From Larus michahellis (Eukaryota; Chordata; Aves; Charadriiformes; Laridae), in contig NW_027436216.1 of NCBI RefSeq assembly GCF_964199755.1, positions 1,183,001 through 1,247,000 on the forward strand: a stretch of 64,000 nucleotides of DNA, in the 5' to 3' direction. The notes beneath the pieces are model-generated. The model did no database searches, was not told the origin of the DNA, and was given only the letters and a program-made list of their open reading frames with translations. Below are positions 41,601 through 55,300 of the stretch, in pieces. The first letter of the stretch is position 1. Each line of letters starts with the position of its first letter. A program made the translations under genes and the position numbers.

Positions 41601-44600
41601 GCTCTGATTATCCGTGTGACCTCTTTGCTAAGACTCTCCAGAGAGCCGTCCTCAAAACCAACACACATCTTGACATATCTCCCACATTGATCGCAGTGTC
41701 TCCAGGAACGGCATTCAAGGAGCCAGCTACTTTTCTCCCTACACTGTCCATTGAGTTGTCCTCAAAACCAATATACATCCTGCTATATCTCCCACATGGA
41801 AAGTGCCTGGAGGGAAAAGTGCGGATTATGCTTAGACTTTCTCGGAACTGCTTCAAATCAACTAGATATCTTTGTGCTGTAAATCTCCCAACAGCCAAAC
41901 GCAAAAGCAGCAAACATCTCGCTGTATGTCCCACATCCAAAGTGCCAAGAGAGAGCTTGCTCTCCCTGTCTTTGAGTACTGTTTTCACTGTCCCGGTTAC
42001 CTCTTTGCTAACATTCTCTTCAGAGCTGCAGTGAAACCAGGAACCACGTGGAGAAAGCACCCACACTGAAAGTGCCTGGAGGGAACATTGGGGCTTCTTC
42101 TCAGTGTCTCTGACATAGGGTTTCACTGTGCCGGGAAAGTCTCTGCTAACACCGTGCAGAGCGCTGTGCCCAATATACAGAAACGTCTTGCGGTATCTCC
42201 TACAGGGAAAGTGCCAGGAGGGAATTGTGGAGCTTGTTCTCAGTGTCTCTGAGAATTGCTCTGATTATCTGTGTGACCTCTTTGCTAAGACTCTCCAGAG
42301 AGCCGTCCTCAAAACAAACACACATCTTGACATATCTCCCACATTGATCACAGTGTCTCCAGGAAAGGCATTCAAGGAGCCAGGAACTTTTCTCCCTACA
42401 CTGTCCATTGAGTTGTCCTCAAAACCAATATACATCCTGCTATATCTCCCACATGGAAAGTGCCAGGAGGGAGAAGTGGGGATTATGTTTAGACTTTCTC
42501 AGAACTGCTTCAAATCAACTAGATATCTTTGTGCTGTAAATCTCCCAACAGCCAAACGCAAAAGCAGCAAACATCTCGCTGTATGTCCCACATCCAAAGT
42601 GCCAAGAGAGAGCTTGCTCTCCCTGTCTTTGAGTACTGTTTTCACTGTCCCGGTTACCTCTTGGCTAACATTCTCTTCAGAGCTGCAGTGAAACCAGGAA
42701 CCACGTGGAGAAAGCACCCACACTGAAAGTGCCTGGAGGGAACATTGGGGCTTCTTCTCAGTGTCTCTGACATAGGGTTTCACTGTGCCGGGAAAGTCTC
42801 TGCTAACACCGTGCAGAGTGCTGTGCCCAATATACAGAAACGTCTTGCGGTATCTCCTACAGGGAAAGTGCCAGGAGGGAATTGTGGAGCTTGTTCTCAG
42901 TGTCTCTGAGAATTGCTCTGATTATCTGTGTGACCTCTTTGCTAAGACTCTCCAGAGAGCCGTCCTCAAAACAAACACACATCTTGACATATCTCCCACA
43001 TTGATCGCAGTGTCTCCAGAAACGGCATTCAAGGAGCCAGGAGGTTTTCTCCCTACACTGTCCATTGAGTTGTCCTCAAAACCAATATACATCCTGCTAT
43101 ATCTCCCACATGGAAAGTGCCAGGAGGGAGAAGTGGGGATTATGTTTAGACTTTCTCGGAACTGCTTCAAATCAACTAGATATCTTTGTGCTGTAAATCT
43201 CCCAACAGCCAAACGCAAAAGCAGCAAACATCTCGCTGTATGTCCCACATCCAAAGTGCCAAGAGAGAGCTTGCTCTCCCTGTCTTTGAGTACTGTTTTC
43301 ACTGTCCCGGTTACCTCTTTGCTAACATTCTCTTCAGAGCTGCAGTGAAACCAGGAACCACGTGGAGAAGGCACCCACACTGAAAGTGCCTGGAAGGAAC
43401 GTTGGGGATTCTTCTCAGTGTCTCTGACATAGGGTTTCACTGTCCCGGGAAAGTCTCTGCTAACACCCTGCAGAGCGCTGTGCCCAATATACAGAAACGT
43501 CTTGCTGTATCTCCTACAGGGAAAGTGCCAGGAGGGAATTGTGGAGCTTGTTCTCAGTGCCTCTGAGAATTGCTCTGATTATCCGTGTGACCTCTTTGCT
43601 AAGACTCTCCAGAGAGCCGTCCTCAAAACCAACACACATCTTGACATATCTCCCACATTGATCGCAGTGTCTCCAGAAACGGCATTCAAGGAGCCAGGAC
43701 CTTTTCTCCCTACACTGTCCATTGAGTTGTCCTCAAAACCAATATACATCCTGCTATATCTCCCACATGGAAAGTGCCAGGAGGGAGAAGTGGGGATTAT
43801 GTTTAGACTTTCTCGGAACTGCTTCAAATCAACTAGATATCTTTGTGCTGTAAATCTCCCAACAGCCAAACGCAAAAGCAGCAAACATCTCGCTGTATGT
43901 CCCACATCCAAAGTGCCAAGAGAGAGCTTGCTCTCCCTGTCTTTGAGTACTGTTTTCACTGTCCCGGTTACCTCTTTGCTAACATTCTCTTCAGAGCTGC
44001 AGTGAAACCAGGAACCACGTGGAGAAGGCACCCACACTGAAAGTGCCTGGAGGGAACACTGGGGCTTCTTCTCAGTGTCTCTGACATAGGGTTTCACTGT
44101 GCCGGGAAAGTCTCTGCTAACACCGTGCAGAGCGCTGTGCCCAATATACAGAAACGTCTTGCGGTATCTCCTACAGGGAAAGTGCCAGGAGGGAATTGCG
44201 GAGCTTGTTCTCAGTGTCTCTGAGAATTGCTCTGATTATCCCTGTGACCTCTTTGCTAAGACTCTCCAGAGAGCCGTCCTCAAAACAAACACACATCTTG
44301 ACATATCTCCCACATTGATCGCAGTGTCTCCAGAAACGGCATTCAAGGAGCCAGGACCTTTTCTCCCTACACTGTCCATTGAGTTGTCCTCAAAACCAAT
44401 ATACATCCTGCTATATCTCCCACATGGAAAGTGCCAGGAGGGAGAAGTGGGGATTATGTTTAGACTTTCTCGGAACTGCTTCAAATCAACTAGATATCTT
44501 TGTGCTGTAAATCTCCCAACAGCCAAATGCAAAAGCAGCAAACATCTCGCTGTATGTCCCACATTGAAAGTGCCAAGAGAGAGCTTGCTCTCCCTGTCTT

Positions 44601-45472
44601 TGAGTACTGTTTTCACTGTCCCGGTTACCTCTTTGCTAACATTCTCTTCAGAGCTGCAGTGAAACCAGGAACCACGTGGAGAAAGCACCCACACTGAAAG
44701 TGCCTGGAGGGAACATTGGGGCTTCTTCTCAGTGTCTCTGACATAGGGTTTCACTGTCCCGGGAAAGTCTCTGCTAACACCGTGCAGAGTGCTGTGCCCA
44801 ATATACAGAAACGTCTTGCGGTATCTCCTACAGGGAAAGTGCCAGGAGGGAATTGTGGAGCTTGTTCTCAGTGTCTCTGAGAATTGCTCTGATTATCTGT
44901 GTGACCTCTTTGCTAAGACTCTCCAGAGAGCCGTCCTCAAAACAAACACACATCTTGACATATCTCCCACATTGATCGCAGTGTCTCCAGAAACGGCATT
45001 CAAGGAGCCAGGACCTTTTCTCCCTACACTGTCCATTGAGTTGTCCTCAAAACCAATATACATCCTGCTATATCTCCCACATGGAAAGTGCCAGGAGGGA
45101 GAAGTGGGGATTATGTTTAGACTTTCTCGGAACTGCTTCAAATCAACTAGATATCTTTGTGCTGTAAATCTCCCAACAGCCAAACGCAAAAGCAGCAAAC
45201 ATCTCGCTGTATGTCCCACATCCAAAGTGCCAAGAGAGAGCTTGCTCTCCCTGTCTTTGAGTACTGTTTTCACTGTCCCGGTTACCTCTTTGCTAACATT
45301 CTCTTCAGAGCTGCAGTGAAACCAGGAACCACGTGGAGAAGGCACCCACACTGAAAGTGCCTGGAAGGAACATTGGGGCTTCTTCTCAGTGTCTCTGACA
45401 TAGGGTTTCACTGTCCCGGGAAAGTCTCTGCTAACACCCTGCAGAGCGCTGTGCCCAATATACAGAAACGTC

Positions 45473-48400
45473 TTGCGGTATCTCCTACAGGGAAAGTGCC
45501 AGGAGGGAATTGTGGAGCTTGTTCTCAGTGTCTCTGAGAATTGCTCTGATTATCTGTGTGACCTCTTTGCTAAGACTCTCCAGAGAGCCGTCCTCAAAAC
45601 AAACACACATCTTGACATATGTCCCACATTGATCGCAGTGTCTCCAGAAACGGCATTCAAGGAGCCAGGACCTTTTCTCCCTACACTGTCCATTGAGTTG
45701 TCCTCAAAACCAATATACATCCTGCTATATCTCCCACATGGAAAGTGCCAGGAGGGAGAAGTGGGGATTATGTTTAGACTTTCTCGGAACTGCTTCAAAT
45801 CAACTAGATATCTTTGTGCTGTAAATCTCCCAACAGCCAAACGCAAAAGCAGCAAACATCTCGCTGTATGTCCCACATCCAAAGTGCCAAGAGAGAGCTT
45901 GCTCTCCCTGTCTTTGAGTACTGTTTTCACTGTCCCGGTTACCTCTTTGCTAACATTCTCTTCAGAGCTGCAGTGAAACCAGGAACCACGTGGAGAAAGC
46001 ACCCACACTGAAAGTGCCTGGAGGGAACATTGGGGCTTCTTCTCAGTGTCTCTGACATAGGGTTTCACTGTCCCAGGAAAGTCTCTGCTAACACCGTGCA
46101 GATCGCTGTGCCCAATATACAGAAACGTCTTGCGGTATCTCCTACAGGGAAAGTGCCAGGAGGGAATTGCGGAGCTTGTTCTCAGTGTCTCTGAGAATTG
46201 CTCTGATTATCTGTGTGACCTCTTTGCTAAGACTCTCCAGAGAGCCGTCCTCAAAACAAACACACATCTTGACATATCTCCCACATTGATCGCAGTGTCT
46301 CCAGAAACGGCATTCAAGGAGCCAGGACCTTTTCTCCCTACACTGTCCATTGAGTTGTCCTCAAAACCAATATACATCCTGCTATATCTCCCACATGGAA
46401 AGTGCCAGGAGGGAGAAGTGGGGATTATGTTTAGACTTTCTCGGAACTGCTTCAAATCAACTAGATATCTTTGTGCTGTAAATCTCCCAACAGCCAAACG
46501 CAAAAGCAGCAAACATCTCGCTGTATGTCCCACATCCAAAGTGCCAAGAGAGAGCTTGCTCTCCCTGTCTTTGAGTACTGTTTTCACTGTCCCGGTTACC
46601 TCTTTGCTAACATTCTCTTCAGAGCTGCAGTGAAACCAGGAACCACGTGGAGAAAGCACCCACACTGAAAGTGCCTGGAGGGAACATTGGGGCTTCTTCT
46701 CAGTGTCTCTGACATAGGGTTTCACTGTGCCGGGAAAGTCTCTGCTAACACCGTGCAGAGCGCTGTGCCCAATATACAGAAACGTCTTGTGGTATCTCCT
46801 ACAGGGAAAGTGCCAGGAGGGAATTGCGGAGCTTGTTCTCAGTGTCTCTGAGAATTGCTCTGATTATCTGTGTGACCTCTTTGCTAAGACTCTCCAGAGA
46901 GCCGTCCTCAAAACAAACACACATCTTGACATATCTCCCACATTGATCGCAGTGTCTCCAGAAACGGCATTCAAGGAGCCAGGACCTTTTCTCCCTACAC
47001 TGTCCATTGAGTTGTCCTCAAAACCAATATACATCCTGCTATATCTCCCACATGGAAAGTGCCAGGAGGGAGAAGTGGGGATTATGTTTAGACTTTCTCG
47101 GAACTGCTTCAAATCAACTGGATATCTTTGTGCTGTAAATCTCCCAACAGCCAAACGCAAAAGCAGCAAACATCTCGCTGTATGTCCCACATCCAAAGTG
47201 CCAAGAGAGAGCTTGCTCTCCCTGTCTTTGAGTACTGTTTTCACTGTCCCGGTTACCTCTTTGCTAACATTCTCTTCAGAGCCGCAGTGAAACCAGGAAC
47301 CACGTGGAGAAAGCACCCACACTGAAAGTGCCTGGAGGGAACATTGGGGCTTCTTCTCAGTGTCTCTGACATAGGGTTTCACTGTGCCGGGAAAGTCTCT
47401 GCTAACACCGTGCAGAGCGCTGTGCCCAATATACAGAAACGTCTTGCGGTATCTCCTACAGGGAAAGTGCCAGGAGGGAATTGCGGAGCTTGTTCTCAGT
47501 GTCTCTGAGAATTGCTCTGATTATCCCTGTGACCTCTTTGCTAAGACTCTCCAGAGAGCCGTCCTCAAAACAAACACACATCTTGACATATCTCCCACAT
47601 TGATCGCAGTGTCTCCAGAAACGGCATTCAAGGAGCCAGGACCTTTTCTCCCTACACTGTCCATTGAGTTGTCCTCAAAACCAATATACATCCTGCTATA
47701 TCTCCCACATGGAAAGTGCCAGGAGGGAGAAGTGGGGATTATGTTTAGACTTTCTCGGAACTGCTTCAAATCAACTAGATATCTTTGTGCTGTAAATCTC
47801 CCAACAGCCAAATGCAAAAGCAGCAAACATCTCGCTGTATGTCCCACATCCAAAGTGCCAAGAGAGAGCTTGCTCTCCCTGTCTTTGAGTACTGTTTTCA
47901 CTGTCCCGGTTACCTCTTTGCTAACATTCTCTTCAGAGCTGCAGTGAAACCAGGAACCACGTGGAGAAAGCACCCACACTGAAAGTGCCTGGAGGGAACA
48001 TTGGGGCTTCTTCTCAGTGTCTCTGACATAGGGTTTCACTGTCCCGGGAAAGTCTCTGCTAACACCGTGCAGAGTGCTGTGCCCAATATACAGAAACGTC
48101 TTGCGGTATCTCCTACAGGGAAAGTGCCAGGAGGGAATTGTGGAGCTTGTTCTCAGTGTCTCTGAGAATTGCTCTGATTATCTGTGTGACCTCTTTGCTA
48201 AGACTCTCCAGAGAGCCGTCCTCAAAACAAACACACATCTTGACATATCTCCCACATTGATCGCAGTGTCTCCAGAAACGGCATTCAAGGAGCCAGGACC
48301 TTTTCTCCCTACACTGTCCATTGAGTTGTCCTCAAAACCAATATACATCCTGCTATATCTCCCACATGGAAAGTGCCAGGAGGGAGAAGTGGGGATTATG

Positions 48401-51400
48401 TTTAGACTTTCTCGGAACTGCTTCAAATCAACTAGATATCTTTGTGCTGTAAATCTCCCAACAGCCAAACGCAAAAGCAGCAAACATCTCGCTGTATGTC
48501 CCACATCCAAAGTGCCAAGAGAGAGCTTGCTCTCCCTGTCTTTGAGTACTGTTTTCACTGTCCCGGTTACCTCTTTGCTAACATTCTCTTCAGAGCTGCA
48601 GTGAAACCAGGAACCACGTGGAGAAGGCACCCACACTGAAAGTGCCTGGAAGGAACATTGGGGCTTCTTCTCAGTGTCTCTGACATAGGGTTTCACTGTC
48701 CCGGGAAAGTCTCTGCTAACACCGTGCAGAGCGCTGTGCCCAATATACAGAAACGTCTTGCGGTATCTCCTACAGGGAAAGTGCCAGGAGGGAATTGTGG
48801 AGCTTGTTCTCAGTGTCTCTGAGAATTGCTCTGATTATCTGTGTGACCTCTTTGCTAAGACTCTCCAGAGAGCCGTCCTCAAAACAAACACACATCTTGA
48901 CATATGTCCCACATTGATCGCAGTGTCTCCAGAAACGGCATTCAAGGAGCCAGGAGGTTTTCTCCCTACACTGTCCATTGAGTTGTCCTCAAAACCAATA
49001 TACATCCTGCTATATCTCCCACATGGAAAGTGCCAGGAGGGAGAAGTGGGGATTATGTTTAGACTTTCTCGGAACTGCTTCAAATCAACTAGATATCTTT
49101 GTGCTGTAAATCTCCCAACAGCCAAACGCAAAAGCAGCAAACATCTCGCTGTATGTCCCACATCCAAAGTGCCAAGAGAGAGCTTGCTCTCCCTGTCTTT
49201 GAGTACTGTTTTCACTGTCCCGGTTACCTCTTTGCTAACATTCTCTTCAGAGCTGCAGTGAAACCAGGAACCACGTGGAGAAAGCACCCACACTGAAAGT
49301 GCCTGGAGGGAACATTGGGGCTTCTTCTCAGTGTCTCTGACATAGGGTTTCACTGTCCCAGGAAAGTCTCTGCTAACACCGTGCAGATCGCTGTGCCCAA
49401 TATACAGAAACGTCTTGCGGTATCTCCTACAGGGAAAGTGCCAGGAGGGAATTGCGGAGCTTGTTCTCAGTGTCTCTGAGAATTGCTCTGATTATCTGTG
49501 TGACCTCTTTGCTAAGACTCTCCAGAGAGCCGTCCTCAAAACAAACACACATCTTGACATATCTCCCACATTGATCGCAGTGTCTCCAGAAACGGCATTC
49601 AAGGAGCCAGGACCTTTTCTCCCTACACTGTCCATTGAGTTGTCCTCAAAACCAATATACATCCTGCTATATCTCCCACATGGAAAGTGCCAGGAGGGAG
49701 AAGTGGGGATTATGTTTAGACTTTCTCGGAACTGCTTCAAATCAACTAGATATCTTTGTGCTGTAAATCTCCCAACAGCCAAACGCAAAAGCAGCAAACA
49801 TCTCGCTGTATGTCCCACATCCAAAGTGCCAAGAGAGAGCTTGCTCTCCCTGTCTTTGAGTACTGTTTTCACTGTCCCGGTTACCTCTTTGCTAACATTC
49901 TCTTCAGAGCTGCAGTGAAACCAGGAACCACGTGGAGAAAGCACCCACACTGAAAGTGCCTGGAGGGAACATTGGGGCTTCTTCTCAGTGTCTCTGACAT
50001 AGGGTTTCACTGTGCCGGGAAAGTCTCTGCTAACACCGTGCAGAGCGCTGTGCCCAATATACAGAAACGTCTTGTGGTATCTCCTACAGGGAAAGTGCCA
50101 GGAGGGAATTGCGGAGCTTGTTCTCAGTGTCTCTGAGAATTGCTCTGATTATCTGTGTGACCTCTTTGCTAAGACTCTCCAGAGAGCCGTCCTCAAAACA
50201 AACACACATCTTGACATATCTCCCACATTGATCGCAGTGTCTCCAGAAACGGCATTCAAGGAGCCAGGACCTTTTCTCCCTACACTGTCCATTGAGTTGT
50301 CCTCAAAACCAATATACATCCTGCTATATCTCCCACATGGAAAGTGCCAGGAGGGAGAAGTGGGGATTATGTTTAGACTTTCTCGGAACTGCTTCAAATC
50401 AACTGGATATCTTTGTGCTGTAAATCTCCCAACAGCCAAACGCAAAAGCAGCAAACATCTCGCTGTATGTCCCACATCCAAAGTGCCAAGAGAGAGCTTG
50501 CTCTCCCTGTCTTTGAGTACTGTTTTCACTGTCCCGGTTACCTCTTTGCTAACATTCTCTTCAGAGCCGCAGTGAAACCAGGAACCACGTGGAGAAAGCA
50601 CCCACACTGAAAGTGCCTGGAGGGAACATTGGGGCTTCTTCTCAGTGTCTCTGACATAGGGTTTCACTGTCCCGGGAAAGTCTCTGCTAACACCGTGCAG
50701 AGCGCTGTGCCCAATATACAGAAACGTCTTGCGGTATCTCCTACAGGGAAAGTGCCAGGAGGGAATTGCGGAGCTTGTTCTCAGTGTCTCTGAGAATTGC
50801 TCTGATTATCCCTGTGACCTCTTTGCTAAGACTCTCCAGAGAGCCGTCCTCAAAACAAACACACATCTTGACATATCTCCCACATTGATCGCAGTGTCTC
50901 CAGAAACGGCATTCAAGGAGCCAGGAGGTTTTCTCCCTACACTGTCCATTGAGTTGTCCTCAAAACCAATATACATCCTGCTATATCTCCCACATGGAAA
51001 GTGCCAGGAGGGAGAAGTGGGGATTATGTTTAGACTTTCTCGGAACTGCTTCAAATCAACTAGATATCTTTGTGCTGTAAATCTCCCAACAGCCAAACGC
51101 AAAAGCAGCAAACATCTCGCTGTATGTCCCACATCCAAAGTGCCAAGAGAGAGCTTGCTCTCCCTGTCTTTGAGTACTGTTTTCACTGTCCCGGTTACCT
51201 CTTTGCTAACATTCTCTTCAGAGCTGCAGTGAAACCAGGAACCACGTGGAGAAAGCACCCACACTGAAAGTGCCTGGAGGGAACATTGGGGCTTCTTCTC
51301 AGTGTCTCTGACATAGGGTTTCACTGTCCCGGGAAAGTCTCTGCTAACACCGTGCAGAGTGCTGTGCCCAATATACAGAAACGTCTTGCGGTATCTCCTA

Positions 51401-52042
51401 CAGGGAAAGTGCCAGGAGGGAATTGCGGAGCTTGTTCTCAGTGTCTCTGAGAATTGCTCTGATTATCTGTGTGACCTCTTTGCTAAGACTCTCCAGAGAG
51501 CCGTCCTCAAAACAAACACACATCTTGACATATCTCCCACATTGATCGCAGTGTCTCCAGAAACGGCATTCAAGGAGCCAGGACCTTTTCTCCCTACACT
51601 GTCCATTGAGTTGTCCTCAAAACCAATATACATCCTGCTATATCTCCCACATGGAAAGTGCCAGGAGGGAGAAGTGGGGATTATGTTTAGACTTTCTCGG
51701 AACTGCTTCAAATCAACTAGATATCTTTGTGCTGTAAATCTCCCAACAGCCAAACGCAAAAGCAGCAAACATCTCGCTGTATGTCCCACATCCAAAGTGC
51801 CAAGAGAGAGCTTGCTCTCCCTGTCTTTGAGTACTGTTTTCACTGTCCCGGTTACCTCTTTGCTAACATTCTCTTCAGAGCTGCAGTGAAACCAGGAACC
51901 ACGTGGAGAAGGCACCCACACTGAAAGTGCCTGGAAGGAACATTGGGGCTTCTTCTCAGTGTCTCTGACATAGGGTTTCACTGTCCCGGGAAAGTCTCTG
52001 CTAACACCGTGCAGAGCGCTGTGCCCAATATACAGAAACGTC
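45473..52042. repeat. Five-monomer (3,285-bp) higher-order duplication in the 657-bp array
   Basis: The variant CATATGTCCCAC (instead of CATATCTCCCAC) occurs near 45617, 48902 and 52187, spaced 3,285 bp. The variants CAACTGGATATC and GAGCCGCAGTG occur together near 47117/47280 and 50402/50565, again 3,285 bp apart. So a block of five monomers was duplicated. Confidence 0.85.
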
Positions 52043-54670
52043 TTGCGGTATCTCCTACAGGGAAAGTGCCAGGAGGGAATTGTGGAGCTTGTTCTCAGTG
52101 TCTCTGAGAATTGCTCTGATTATCTGTGTGACCTCTTTGCTAAGACTCTCCAGAGAGCCGTCCTCAAAACAAACACACATCTTGACATATGTCCCACATT
52201 GATCGCAGTGTCTCCAGAAACGGCATTCAAGGAGCCAGGACCTTTTCTCCCTACACTGTCCATTGAGTTGTCCTCAAAACCAATATACATCCTGTTATAT
52301 CTCCCACATGGAAAGTGCCAGGAGGGAGAAGTGGGGATTATGTTTAGACTTTCTCGGAACTGCTTCAAATCAACTAGATATCTTTGTGCTGTAAATCTCC
52401 CAACAGCCAAACGCAAAAGCAGCAAACATCTCGCTGTATGTCCCACATCCAAAGTGCCAAGAGAGAGCTTGCTCTCCCTGTCTTTGAGTACTGTTTTCAC
52501 TGTCCCGGTTACCTCTTTGCTAACATTCTCTTCAGAGCTGCAGTGAAACCAGGAACCACGTGGAGAAAGCACCCACACTGAAAGTGCCTGGAGGGAACAC
52601 TGGGGCTTCTTCTCAGTGTCTCTGACATAGGGTTTCACTGTGCCGGGAAAGTCTCTGCTAACACCGTGCAGAGCGCTGTGCCCAATATACAGAAACGTCT
52701 TGCGGTATCTCCTACAGGGAAAGTGCCAGGAGGGAATTGCGGAGCTTGTTCTCAGTGTCTCTGAGAATTGCTCTGATTATCCCTGTGACCTCTTTGCTAA
52801 GACTCTCCAGAGAGCCGTCCTCAAAACAAACACACATCTTGACATATCTCCCACATTGATCGCAGTGTCTCCAGAAACGGCATTCAAGGAGCCAGGACCT
52901 TTTCTCCCTACACTGTCCATTGAGTTGTCCTCAAAACCAATATACATCCTGCTATATCTCCCACATGGAAAGTGCCAGGAGGGAGAAGTGGGGATTATGT
53001 TTAGACTTTCTCGGAACTGCTTCAAATCAACTAGATATCTTTGTGCTGTAAATCTCCCAACAGCCAAACGCAAAAGCAGCAAACATCTCGCTGTATGTCC
53101 CACATCCAAAGTGCCAAGAGAGAGCTTGCTCTCCCTGTCTTTGAGTACTGTTTTCACTGTCCCGGTTACCTCTTTGCTAACATTCTCTTCAGAGCTGCAG
53201 TGAAACCAGGAACCACGTGGAGAAGGCACCCACACTGAAAGTGCCTGGAAGGAACATTGGGGCTTCTTCTCAGTGTCTCTGACATAGGGTTTCACTGTCC
53301 CGGGAAAGTCTCTGCTAACACCGTGCAGAGCGCTGTGCCCAATATACAGAAACGTCTTGCGGTATCTCCTACAGGGAAAGTGCCAGGAGGGAATTGTGGA
53401 GCTTGTTCTCAGTGTCTCTGAGAATTGCTCTGATTATCTGTGTGACCTCTTTGCTAAGACTCTCCAGAGAGCCGTCCTCAAAACAAACACACATCTTGAC
53501 ATATGTCCCACATTGATCGCAGTGTCTCCAGAAACGGCATTCAAGGAGCCAGGACCTTTTCTCCCTACACTGTCCATTGAGTTGTCCTCAAAACCAATAT
53601 ACATCCTGTTATATCTCCCACATGGAAAGTGCCAGGAGGGAGAAGTGGGGATTATGTTTAGACTTTCTCGGAACTGCTTCAAATCAACTAGATATCTTTG
53701 TGCTGTAAATCTCCCAACAGCCAAACGCAAAAGCAGCAAACATCTCGCTGTATGTCCCACATCCAAAGTGCCAAGAGAGAGCTTGCTCTCCCTGTCTTTG
53801 AGTACTGTTTTCACTGTCCCGGTTACCTCTTTGCTAACATTCTCTTCAGAGCTGCAGTGAAACCAGGAACCACGTGGAGAAAGCACCCACACTGAAAGTG
53901 CCTGGAGGGAACACTGGGGCTTCTTCTCAGTGTCTCTGACATAGGGTTTCACTGTGCCGGGAAAGTCTCTGCTAACACCGTGCAGAGCGCTGTGCCCAAT
54001 ATACAGAAACGTCTTGCGGTATCTCCTACAGGGAAAGTGCCAGGAGGGAATTGCGGAGCTTGTTCTCAGTGTCTCTGAGAATTGCTCTGATTATCCCTGT
54101 GACCTCTTTGCTAAGACTCTCCAGAGAGCCGTCCTCAAAACAAACACACATCTTGACATATCTCCCACATTGATCGCAGTGTCTCCAGAAACGGCATTCA
54201 AGGAGCCAGGACCTTTTCTCCCTACACTGTCCATTGAGTTGTCCTCAAAACCAATATACATCCTGCTATATCTCCCACATGGAAAGTGCCAGGAGGGAGA
54301 AGTGGGGATTATGTTTAGACTTTCTCGGAACTGCTTCAAATCAACTAGATATCTTTGTGCTGTAAATCTCCCAACAGCCAAATGCAAAAGCAGCAAACAT
54401 CTCGCTGTATGTCCCACATCCAAAGTGCCAAGAGAGAGCTTGCTCTCCCTGTCTTTGAGTACTGTTTTCACTGTCCCGGTTACCTCTTTGCTAACATTCT
54501 CTTCAGAGCTGCAGTGAAACCAGGAACCACGTGGAGAAAGCACCCACACTGAAAGTGCCTGGAGGGAACATTGGGGCTTCTTCTCAGTGTCTCTGACATA
54601 GGGTTTCACTGTCCCGGGAAAGTCTCTGCTAACACCGTGCAGAGTGCTGTGCCCAATATACAGAAACGTC
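52043..54670. repeat. Two-monomer (1,314-bp) duplication in the 657-bp array
   Basis: CATCCTGTTATATC (instead of CCTGCTATATC) occurs only near 52290 and 53604, 1,314 bp apart, each time together with the CATATGTCCCAC variant. Confidence 0.8.
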
Positions 54671-55300
54671 TTGCGGTATCTCCTACAGGGAAAGTGCCAG
54701 GAGGGAATTGCGGAGCTTGTTCTCAGTGTCTCTGAGAATTGCTCTGATTATCTGTGTGACCTCTTTGCTAAGACTCTCCAGAGAGCCGTCCTCAAAACAA
54801 ACACACATCTTGACATATCTCCCACATTGATCGCAGTGTCTCCAGAAACGGCATTCAAGGAGCCAGGACCTTTTCTCCCTACACTGTCCATTGAGTTGTC
54901 CTCAAAACCAATATACATCCTGCTATATCTCCCACATGGAAAGTGCCAGGAGGGAGAAGTGGGGATTATGTTTAGACTTTCTCAGAACTGCTTCAAATCA
55001 ACTAGATATCTTTGTGCTGTAAATCTCCCAACAGCCAAACGCAAAAGCAGCAAACATCTCGCTGTATGTCCCACATCCAAAGTGCCAAGAGAGAGCTTGC
55101 TCTCCCTGTCTTTGAGTACTGTTTTCACTGTCCCGGTTACCTCTTTGCTAACATTCTCTTCAGAGCTGCAGTGAAACCAGGAACCACGTGGAGAAAGCAC
55201 CCACACTGAAAGTGCCTGGAGGGAACATTGGGGCTTCTTCTCAGTGTCTCTGACATAGGGTTTCACTGTCCCGGGAAAGTCTCTGCTAACACCGTGCAGA